Assembly (NCBI RefSeq): GCF_000003815.2
Contig: NC_049990.1
Coordinates: 495,827 to 559,826, forward strand
Length of the DNA stretch: 64,000 nt
Direction: 5' to 3'
DNA from: Branchiostoma floridae
Taxonomy: Eukaryota > Chordata > Leptocardii > Amphioxiformes > Branchiostomatidae
In this document: positions 18,801 through 30,800 of the stretch, piece by piece
Layout: every line of letters starts with the position of its first letter
Numbering within the stretch: position 1 is the first letter of the stretch
Program-made: the position numbers and the translations under genes
Notes under the pieces: model-generated
The model's database searches: none
Told to the model about the DNA's origin: nothing
What the model saw: the letters and a program-made list of their open reading frames with translations, nothing else

Positions 18801-21800
18801 TAAGCCAGCAGGTCGAAGCGTACACAGAGATGACCGTGTGTTTGTTTGTTTGTTTACTTGTTTATTTGTTGTCCCCAGCTTGCCCCAGTAAGTCAGCAGG
18901 TACAAGCGTACACAGAAATGGCCGTGTGTTTGTTTGTTTACTTGTTTACTTGTTGTCTCCAGCTTGCCCCAGTAAGCCAGCAGGTCGAAGCGTACACAGA
19001 AATGGCGGTCTCCTTCAACAACAAGTACCTGGCGCTGTTCACCAACACGGGGCTGCTGTGGATAGGGTCATCCGATCTGGAGGTGCGTCGTTTTGTTTGT
19101 TTGTTTGTTTGTTTGTTTGTTTGTTCGTTTGACATAACTGTTGAAAGCTTCTTTCCTAAAACTACATCTTTATGGGACTTCCTCATGATTGCTTCCCTGA
19201 GGGGTAAAGCCTTAATGTTTTTGAGTTAAAAGTGAACAAACATTTGTCATCACAATACAGTACAGTAACACAAAACATTGGAGTGGTTCTTAGATCTTTG
19301 TTTTGTGCTAAAGCTGAGGTAAATGAAAACGAAAAAAGTGCCTTTAGGCATGACACCAGTTTTGTACGGAAGTTACAAGCTGTAAGACTGGACTGTAAGG
19401 TTTGATCCACTCACACTGGGAAGGGCCCCCGTACTCTTTTTTATACATTTTAGTATAATGGTGGGATCTTTAAATGTTAATGTGCTTGACGTGTGGCTCT
19501 CCTCAGAGATGGGCCTCCAGCTTTTAACTTTATGTCTGGTCCAATTTTCCTGGGTTGAATGAGAAAATAGGTGTTAAGTGCTTTCTGAAGGTCACAACAT
19601 TTGGGCCTGCTTAGGATTTGAACCCAGTACCTTTAGATTTTAATTCAGGATCCGGGAGTCCAGCATTCCATCTACATGTAAAACATTTAAAAAACACAGT
19701 GGATGGATGTCAACAATATTAGACTTGGGATGTTTACAACGTTAGACTCGTCAGCAGGCTATCCTTACCTTAGATCACAAGGAAGTAGGTTAGTCACGAC
19801 TTTGACAAGAATTTTATTAGCTCTCTTGTTCTAATGGATGCGCTGAAGCTACAACCAGCCTTTGGTGTAACACATTGATATTGTACACAGTATCATACAT
19901 TTTGTGAATGTTTCTAGTGTTGAGGTTTTGTGTCTTTGATCCCCCAGAGAGCGTACTGTGAGTTTGATACCAAGTGTCCGCAAAGACCCAAACAACTGGC
20001 ATGGTGAGTACTCACTACATGTATATATGGTTTCCTTTAGTCAGTATTGACCATGGTAAAATCCTAATTGATATCAGCCTTACAGCATTGGCTGTGGCTA
20101 AACAGTCCTATATGAGAATCACACCTGTCTCACCTGTCCATTGTTCCACAGGTGTGGTACAGGTGCTATAGTAGGTTACTGGGAGAACATACTGCTGATG
20201 GTGGGCCCAGGGAAGGACTATGTGAAGTATAACGTAGACAGTACTGTGCACCTGTCTCACCTGTCACACCTGTCTCACCTGTCCATTGTTCCACAGGTGT
20301 GGTACAGGTGCTATAGTAGGTTACTGGGAGAACATACTGCTGATAGTGGGCCCAGGGAAGGACTATGTAAAGTATAACGTAGACAGTACTGTACATCTGT
20401 CCCACCTGTCTCACCTGTCACACCTGTCACACCTGTCCATTGTTCCACAGGTGTGGTACAGGTGCTATAGTAGGTTACTGGGAGAACATACTGCTGATCG
20501 TAGGCCCAGGGAAGGACTATGTGAAGTATAACGTGGACAGTACTGTACACCTGTCTCACCTGTGTCACCTGTCACACCTGTCCCACCTGTCTCACCTGTC
20601 ACACCTGTCACACCTGTCCTTTGTTCCACAGGTGTGGTACAGGTGCTATAGTAGGTTACTGGGAGAACATACTGCTGATGGTGGGCCCAGGGAAGGACTA
20701 CGTTAAGTATAACGTAGACAGTACTGTCTCACCTGTCACACCTGTCTCACCTGTCTTACCTGTCCTTTGTTCCACAGGTGTGGTACAGGTGCTATAGTAG
20801 GTTACTGGGAGAACATACTGCTGATGGTGGGCCCAGGGAAGGACTATGTGAAGTATAACGTGGACAGTACTGTACACCTTGTCCCAGAGCTGGACGGACT
20901 CCGCATCCTCAGTAACTACAGCCACGAGTTTCTGCACAAAGTTCCCAGTGAGTAAAACCAGACTTGTTGAACTTCTTGTGTGTGTGTATGTCCGTGCAAG
21001 GTCACAGCATTTAAACCCACTAGGGATTTGAACCAAGAACCTTTGGATTCCAAGCCAACAACCCTAAACACTAGGAATGGGTACCAGTACAAAACCATTT
21101 TTTCTTGTGGGACCGGTAAAGAAAAACGGACCTGAAAAAAATCAGTGGACTGGATGTAGGACTGATTTGAAAATGAACAGATTATATTGGCAGGCATTCA
21201 TGTGTTTTGGAGCTTATGGTAAAAGGAAAGATCAAGAGCGAAGTAGAGGAGAGTTGATGGCCATTTTTCCAGAGCTTCTATGGTCAGTTAGTGTTGTTTA
21301 CATGAAGGTCAATTCCTGGCTGTGCAGAGAGAGTAGTTGCCCCACCCATTATACATAGAAGAATGATTTGCAGCACTATTCCAATGCTCTGTAGGTTTTT
21401 TAATGGTTTCAGTTTCTAGACTTAAAATAATAAAACATTGTAGACTTCTAAAGTGGCAGATCTAAGCATTGCAGTGTTGAGTCTGTATTATATAATAATA
21501 ATAATATATCATTTACACCCTCTTCTTCGGTCAGTGTTGTGAAGTGTGTGTTTAAGATGGGTCCATCGAGCCAGGTGCCATGCTGTATGAAGCCTCCAGA
21601 GAGTTCCAGGTGTGCTATATTATATTATATACAGGTGCGGTTAGATGCTGGAATCATTGTTAGACCTTCCCCCGAGTAACTTAAGGTGTAATGAAATTAA
21701 CACATTTGGCAAGAGGATACATTCTTAGCAGCTACCTGCACCTACACTGGTCCATGTACTGGGTTTATATGGCAAGATTAGTATGTGTGGATAAGTTTGT

Positions 21801-24800
21801 TTGTTTGTGTGTTTATTTACAGAATGGGAGTCCGAAGAGTACTAGTATGTGTGGATGGCAGATGAGTATGTGTGGATGGGTTATGTTTGTTTGTTTATTT
21901 GTTTGTTAACAGAACGGGAGTCCGAAGGCAGACGAGTACATCCGGATGATCCAGGACCGGCTGCAGGTGGCGGTGGACCAGTGCATCCAGGCGGCAGGGT
22001 GTGAGCACGAACCGACGACGCAGAGAATGCTACTCAGGGTAGGTACAGCCTTGGTACAGCCTTGGTACAACCACGCAGAGGATGTTACTCAGGGTAGGTA
22101 CAACCATGGTACAACCATGGTACAACCATGCTATAACCTCAGTACAACCACACGCAGGCGGCGGGGTGCGAGCACGAACCGACTACACAGAGAATGCTGC
22201 TCAGGGTAGGTACAACCATGGTACAACCTCAGTACAACCATGGTACAACCACACACAGGCGGCGGGGTGCAAGCACGAACCGACCATGCAGAGGATGTTA
22301 CTCAGGGTAGGTACAACCTAGGTATAACCATGGTACAACCTCAGTACAACCAGGGTACAACCATCCAGGTGGCGGGGTGCGAGCACGAACCGACCACCCA
22401 GAAGATGTTACTCAGGGTAGGTACAACCATGGTACAACCTCCGTACAACCTCAGTACAACCACACAGAGGATGCTGCTCGGGGTAGGTACAACCATGGTA
22501 CAACCTTGGTACAACCATCCAGGTGGCGGGGTGCGAGCACGAACCAACGACGCACAGGATGTTACTCTGTAGTTGTCTTTTTTTCAGCTTATGCATGTAT
22601 GACACATGTTAGTTTAGACTGAGATTGTTCATTTTTTACTGTTAATTGTTGTCGATTATGTCTTGATTACTTTCCCTCCCTCCCTCAGACCGTGTCATTC
22701 AGGAAGTGTTTCCTGAGCAACATGATTGATTATTTATTGATTATTGATTCTTTTCCAGGCAGCATCATTTGGAAAGTGTTTCCTGAGCGACATGAACCCG
22801 GAACCGTTTGTGCGGATGTGCAGAATGTTGCGAGTGCTGAACTCGGTCCGAGACTTCACCATCGGGATCCCGCTCTCCTGTGCACAGCATCCTTGTTCAT
22901 AGATACTTACAACACATAAATACACACATAGATACCTGGTCACAGTATCTTTCTTTTTAATGTACTTACTTCCTCACACACATAATACATACATACATGC
23001 ACACATAGATACTCACAGGCCGAGACTTCACTATAGGGATCCCGCTCTCCTGCGCACAGTATCCTTCATAAATACACCACAAATCACAAATACACATAAA
23101 TACACACACAAATACACACACAAATACTTATAATTCATAATACAAACATAGATACCCATAAATACACTTATAAATGCACCTTTGACCCTTTACTGATGTC
23201 ACACTTCCATTCTGGATGTGTGACTTAGTAATTGGGTCATTTCAACTTGAGAAGGATCAGAGGACTGATAGAAAGCTTGTTTGTAAGCGCCTTATTTTGT
23301 GTACGGATATAAAGTCTTAAAATTGTAACATGAGCACCCATAAGTACATACATAATTCATAAATGCTCCCATAAGTACATACTTTGTCAATGAATGTTGG
23401 ACATCCAAGTAATAAGATACACCAAACAATAGTTACTCAAGCAAGTCGGGATATGATTGTCCAAAATTATTATCCAGTTGCTTGAGTAACTATTATTTGC
23501 CATAACTGATTGATAGTTTTGTTCAGTTTGTGTTAAAACCACATGATGTCCACCTTAACCCCCACCCAGACTGGAGCAGCTATCCATGCCAGTACTGACA
23601 GACAGGTGAGGAGATCTTGTCTTTTCTTGGTTCCTTCTGTAGATGTTCAGTACTGACAGATCATGTCTTCTCTGTGGCCCTACTGGAGAAGCTGACAGTT
23701 TTTTTTTTAACTGTGGTAGAAATGATTCAGGCAAAGTTGAACTGTGACAGCTAAACACAAAAATTAAACTGACACAAATTTTTGACTGACCAACTCCATT
23801 CTTTAAGTTGTAGATAAATGAGGAATCCACCGTTTCTGTGACGTCACTTTATGCAGACAGAAGAGATATTGAAAGCATTTTGTCCACTTATAGTGCACAT
23901 CCAGTCTCCTGTGCCTTCAGTTTTTCTGCCTCTGGAAAATGATCACCTCTGCTATACATACCCATAATGACGATACCGTACCCTTGTTACCAAAGGTATT
24001 TAGTTAGTTGTGCCACTAAAAAAGCTCTTAGCTTGAGTACGGCACCACTGCGCATGTATTTTGTATCTTGAGTTTTTATGCCCCACAGACTGGTCCTGAG
24101 AAGACAGTACCCGCTGGCTATCCGCATCTGCCAGTACCTGAAGATGCCGGATGCTGAGGGTGTCAGCCGCATCCTGGCACACTGGGCCTGTTATAAGGTA
24201 TGCACAAACAAACAAACAAACAAATAAACAACTAAACAAACAACCTGGTCTATAGGACCACACATCCTCATGCACTGGATCTGTAATAAGGTATGGACAA
24301 ACAACATACATCAGAGTTAAAGTGAAGTAAACTTAGTGTTACAATGTTAACTATCTCTCTCCCAGCTTTCAGGTGAAGTGTTGAAAGTTTCATGTGGAAT
24401 GCCAACTGTCTGTCCAGTTAAGGGTGAAGTAAAAGTGAGTGTTCAGAGTAAGAACACTGTCCAGTAAAGGATCTGATATAAAAGCTCCTTGGTAAAACTC
24501 TTAGTGTTGAGAGTCAGAACGTCACATGTACAATGTCGACAGTCCCAGCTTTAAGGTGAAGTGTTGAAAGTTTAATGTGCAATGCCAGTTGTCTGTCCAG
24601 TTAACGGTGAAGTAAAAGTGAGTGTTGAGAGTAAGAACACTGTCCAGTTAAGGGGCTGATATAGAAGCTCCTTGGTAAACTCTTAGTGTTGAGAGTAAGA
24701 ACGTCAACCATCCCCCCCCCCCAGGTGCAGCAGACACCACGTGACGATGGNNNNNNNNNNNNNNNNNNNNNNNNNNNNNNNNNNNNNNNNNNNNNNNNNN

Positions 24801-27800
24801 NNNNNNNNNNNNNNNNNNNNNNNNNNNNNNNNNNNNNNNNNNNNNNNNNNNNNNNNNNNNNNNNNNNNNNNNNNNNNNNNNNNNNNNNNNNNNNNNNNNN
24901 NNNNNNNNNNNNNNNNNNNNNNNNNNNNNNNNNNNNNNNNNNNNNNNNNNNNNNNNNNNNNNNNNNNNNNNNNNNNNNNNNNNNNNNNNNNNNNNNNNNN
25001 NNNNNNNNNNNNNNNNNNNNNNNNNNNNNNNNNNNNNNNNNNNNNNNNNNNNNNNNNNNNNNNNNNNNNNNNNNNNNNNNNNNNNNNNNNNNNNNNNNNN
25101 NNNNNNNNNNNNNNNNNNNNNNNNNNNNNNNNNNNNNNNNNNNNNNNNNNNNNNNNNNNNNNNNNNNNNNNNNNNNNNNNNNNNNNNNNNNNNNNNNNNN
25201 NNNNNNNNNNNNNNNNNNNNNNNNNNNNNNNNNNNNNNNNNNNNNNNNNNNNNNNNNNNNNNNNNNNNNNNNNNNNNNNNNNNNNNNNNNNNNNNNNNNN
25301 NNNNNNNNNNNNNNNNNNNNNNNNNNNNNNNNNNNNNNNNNNNNNNNNNNNTAAATAATGTGACTTTGATGTATTTTTCTTCAAAATTTGCTGTATGTCA
25401 GGACCTCAGTCATTTTGTTATGGTCCAGTTAACTTTTAGTTAGTACCCTTTACCCCTATCTGACCCCCTACATGAAATCTGACCCCCTACATGAAATCTG
25501 ACCCCCTACATGAAATTTGACCCCTACATGTAACCTGACCCTTGCCTGTAACCCGACCCCAGCTGCTGGAATACGAGCCCAAGTCTGCGGAGCAGGTTCC
25601 TCTGCTGATGAAGATGGGGCGAGACCAGCTGGCCCTGGCCAAGGCTGTGGACAGCGGGGACACTGATCTGGGTAATTTTACATTGTCAGACTCCAGTCTT
25701 AATAATAATTATAAATTGTAATAATTGCAGGAATAAGCAATCCACTGCTTCAATCTGTAATGTCATAGTTAATAATGTATTTTCTTTAGAAATGTTAATT
25801 TCAAGACATGGACTTGAGAATTTGGTTAAGTCTAAGACTGTTTCCTCTGCCCCCCTCCCCACAGTCTACACTGTAGTGATGCATCTCAAGGAGAAGTTGA
25901 CCTTGGGCGACTTCCTCATGACGATCCGGAACCTTCCAACGGCGCAGAGCCTCTACCTGCAGGTGTGTTTGTTTGTTTTTATTTATTTTAGTTTCCTTCT
26001 TGACAGGCTGGGATGGAACAAACGGACTCCAAAGCCAGAGATATGGATGTAAATATTTGTGTAAATACAAGACTTAGTGTCAAACTTCTGCATATTTAAG
26101 AACTCAACACAATTACGGAGAAGAGTAAAGGGGTGACCCAGTGTGCTTGACCAAAACGTAAGCTGTAGTGAAGCCACATTGCACTACCACTATAGCAACT
26201 TTATGCTTCACCTCTGTTGAGGATGACTGCCGTTGTTAACCATTCACCTTTGACCTTTCACCTATTACCCTTTACCTTTCACCTTTCAGTACTGTAAGGA
26301 GCAGAACCGAGAGATGTTGCAGGACCTGTACTACCAGGAGGACAACTTCCAGGAGTCGGCAAACTGTCGCGTCATGGACAGCTACAACGAAACGGTAAGT
26401 AAACAAACAAATAAACAACAAATAACACTTCCAGGAGTCCACAATAAACAAACAAATAAACAACAAATAACACTTCCAGGAGTCGGCAAACTGTCGCGTC
26501 ATGGACAGCTACAACGAAACGGTAAATAAACAAACAAATAAACAACAAATAAGACTTCCAGGAGTCGGCCAACTACCGCGTCATGGACAGCTACAACGAA
26601 ACGGTAAATAAACAAACAAATAAACAACAAATAAGACTTCCAGGAGTTGGCAAACTGCCGCGTCATGGACAGCTACAACGAAACAGTAAATAAACAAACA
26701 AATAAACAACAAATAACACTTTCAGGAGTCGGCAAACTTTCGTGTCATGGACAGCTACAACGAAACGGTAAATAAACAAACAAATAAACAACAAATAACA
26801 CTTTCAGGAGTCGGCAAACTTTCGTGTCATGGACAGCTACAACGAAACGGTAAATAAACAAACAAATAAACAACAAATAACACTTCCAAGAGTCCACAAT
26901 AAACAAATAAACAACAAATAACATTTCCAGGAGTCCGCAAACTGTCGTGTCATGGACAGCTAAAACGAAACGGTAAATAAACAAACAAATAAACAACAAA
27001 TAACACTTCCAGGAGTCGGCCAACTGTCGTGTCATGGACAGCTACAACGAAACGGTAAATAGACAAACAAATAAACAACAAATATCACTTCCAGGTGTCG
27101 ACGAACAGCAGTTCGGTCTCGGGTACTTCGGGCACACACAGATTTGTACACTCAGTCATTTACAGTAACTGTAAATGCATTTGAGTTTGTGGGGATTTAA
27201 TTTCACGGTAGCAGGAAAAAGGACTTTTCGCGGTGGTTTTAAGTTCGGGGTAGCAACAGGCACTATAGTCTCTTTCTGCTATTAAAGAAGAATTGCGGTG
27301 GTTTTAAATTCGCAGTGAAGCAACCACAGCGAAAACCACGAACATTAAGCCACTGCGAAAGTTTCTGCATTTACAGTATTTGGTTTACAGTAATCTACGG
27401 ATCCATCTAATTATGCATATGCTGTTGATATGTGGTGCATTGCATACAGATGCCTAGTACCAACATGTAGAACTTGATATACTGTAAATGCAAGTGTTTG
27501 AATAAAAACATTTTTAGTCAATTTTCAAACAACGCTGTCATGACTGAAAAAAAAAAATATCGTAATAAGACAGGACAGAAAGATTATTAGTCCAATAATT
27601 TGAAATGCATTTTGTGTGTGATGGTCTTTAAATGTGTTAACGGGCTTGTCCCGACATACCTGGATACCACCTTTGTACACAACCACCTGTTACACAGCCA
27701 TAACACCAGACAAGCCTCTTTGCTCCATAAACCCAATTACACAAACACAGCCGGCCACCGCACATTTGCATACAGAGGAGCAACATATTACAATACACTT

Positions 27801-30800
27801 TCGGCGGACATTAGACATGCACCAACTCTACGGCAGTTTAAAGCTGCCCTAAGACACACTCCTCCGCACATTGACCTCTGACCTCCACCGTTGACGTTTT
27901 TGGTTGACATCGACAACTGTTCTTGGTAAAGACGCTTCGGTTTATTTGTATATATTGTTTGTTGTCCTCTGGTTGTCTTACTGAATGTAACACGTTTCGT
28001 TTTTGTTATTTATGTAGTGGGCCCCCTTGGAAATCAACTTCAAACAAGTTGAAGGGGCTACCCACATGTCTGGAGATGAATAAATAAATAAAAAAATAAA
28101 GAGCTTTGTTAGAGCATTAGAGTTGAACGGTTGACGAAGGAAGCCTCTGACCTGACATGTTGTTTATTTGTTTGTTTGTTTCCAGAGGATGGACGAGCGA
28201 CTGCGAGCCTTACAGCAGGCCCAGGAGGCGTACACCAAGGCCAGGAACGAGTTCGCTGCGAAGGTCCGTCCAACGATTATCAGCGCCCGATAATCATGAT
28301 TATTTCACTGCACATTATTTATACACCACATACAACTCAAGTCGATATTGGCTTGTTTTTCAGTCTGTCATGAAATTAACATGTTTAAAAATGACTCATT
28401 TGCATTAACTGTGTCTTAGCCTTGCTATCCTTTGAAATCCTAATTGTCTTCAGTTTGACTTTGGCTTAGCTTTGTTTTCTTTGGAATCCAAATTGTCTTC
28501 AGTCTGAATTGTCTTACAACCTTTCCTATTGGACATCTGAAATTGTCTTCATTCATAGTTAGAGTATAAAAGACCTGTTTCTTCCAGATCTCTTCAGTGT
28601 CACTGACGAAGGATAGTGGATTCTATCCGAAACGTCTGACCGTTTCAAAACCATATCCAGTTGCTTGAGTAAATATTTTTGGCGTATCTTATTACCTGGA
28701 TGTCTAACCTACATCGACGTAACATGTTTAAAGTTTAGATATCAAAACAGCAGTAGTATTGATTACTCTAACACTGCAAACTGAATCACCACTCCATACA
28801 TGTTGATCAAATCTAGCCTGGTTTAATCATGCTTCTGTACAGCCCGCCCAACATTGCTGCGGGAGGGGCCAGTTACAGCCCCAAACAGCAGAGTTTGTGT
28901 TACACAGACTAGATCACATCCAAATGTAACAGATTTGATTGTCTTCAGCAGCAACGGTTTTATTCTTGTTTTTTCTTACATAATCCGAAATTGAAATGGT
29001 ATTTAGAAACTGTATTTCACTAGCTTATTCAGTAGAAAGATGGTCCCCCTGTGTTAAGAGAGGCTGTACCTGGACCTGTCCTTACAGGACACCATCTCAC
29101 ACAAACAAACAAACAAGCAAACAAACAACTTTCCCCAGGTAACAGAGGAGCAGGTGAGACTGCTGAAGTACCAGATGAGGTTGGAAGAGGAGCTGAAGCG
29201 ACCATATTTGGACCTGTCCTTACACAAACAAACAAACAAACAACTTTCCCCAGGTGACAGAGGAGCAGGTGAGACTGCTGAAGTACCAGATGAGGTTGGA
29301 GGAGGAGCTGAAGCGACCATATTTGGACCTGTCCTTACACAAACAAACAAACAAACAAACAACTTTCCCCAGGTGACAGAGGAGCAGGTGAGACTGCTGA
29401 AGTACCAGATGAGGTTGGAGGAGGAGCTGAAGCGACCATATTTGGACCTGTCCTTACACGACACCATCTCACAACTCACCACCGAGGGAAACCACAAGCT
29501 GGCCGAGCAGCTTCGCAAGGAGTTCAAGGTGCCGGATAAGAGGTACGGACAGGTTCTTAAGGTGCCGGATAAGAGGTACGGACAGGTTCTTAAGGTGCCG
29601 GATAAGAGGTACGGACAGGTTCTTAAGGTGCCGGATAAGAGGTACGGACAGGTTCTTAAGGTGCCGGATAAGAGGTACGGACAGGTTCTTAAGGTGCCGG
29701 ATAAGAGGTACGGACAGGTAATCTTAAGTGGGATAGTGTCTAAGGTGCCGGATAAGAGGTACGGACAGGTTCTTAAGGTGCCGGATAAGAGGTACGGACA
29801 GGTTCTTAAGGTGCCGGATAAGAGGTACGGACAGGTTCTTAAGGTGCCGGATAAGAGGTACGGACAGGTTCTTAAGGTGCCGGATAAGAGGTACGGACAG
29901 GTTCTTAAGGTGCCGGATAAGAGGTACGGACAGGTTCTTAAGGTGCCGGGTAAGAGGTACGGACAGGTTCTTAAGATGCCAAGGATATTAGCAGTTTCTT
30001 CTTCTCTAGCCTCCTTCCTTCTATATAAAGTACCCCAGCTGGAAAATTCTGACATGGTTTAACTGTGACCCTCTCCCCATAACCCCTGCCCTGTTCCCTT
30101 CAACCCCACCCCAGAGTTTCACATCCGTAAGAAAGTTTGTGACTGTCACCCCAGGTTCCCTCCTTGTGACCTGACTTGTGAAACCCTATTACCACACCCT
30201 GTTAGAAAGTTTGTGACCTAACCTCCCTGTCCCCTGGTTCCCTTCCTTGTGACATGACCTCAGAACTTTGCCCTATGACCCCCATGTGTAAGAAGTTTGT
30301 GACTCAACCTCTCTTTCACCAGATTGCCTTCCCTATGACCTGACCTGTGAACTTTCCCCTATGACCCCCATGTGTAAGAAGTTTGTGACTCAACCTCTCT
30401 TTCACCAGATTGCCTTCCCTATGACCTGACCTGTGAACTTTCCCCTATGACCCCCATGTGTAAGAAGTTTGTGACTCAACCTCTCTTTCACCAGATTGCC
30501 TTCCCTATGACCTGACCTGTGAACTTTCCCCTATGACCCCCATGTGTAAGAAGTTTGTGACTCAACCTCTCTTTCACCAGATTGCCTTCTCTATGACCTG
30601 ACCTGTGAACTTTCGCCTATGACCCCCATGTGTGAGTAAGTTCATGACCTCTGTGTCCCCAGGTTCTGGTGGCTGAAGATCCAGGCTCTAGCGGAGGGCA
30701 GTGATTGGGCGGAGCTGGACCGCTTCGCTAAGAGCAAGAAGTCCCCCATTGGGTATGAGGTAAGACCTGACGATTACAATGTCCCCCATTGGATATGAGG

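Noticed and set aside
20152-20947. Five exon copies read as functional exon duplication
   Set aside because: Only the last copy has a donor and continues the protein; the rest are truncated decoys.
29054-30055. 333-codon minus-strand frame and 302-codon plus-strand frame
   Set aside because: Open only because a 33-bp minisatellite has no stop in these frames; the plus-strand frame is VPS16 exon 19 plus intron repeats.
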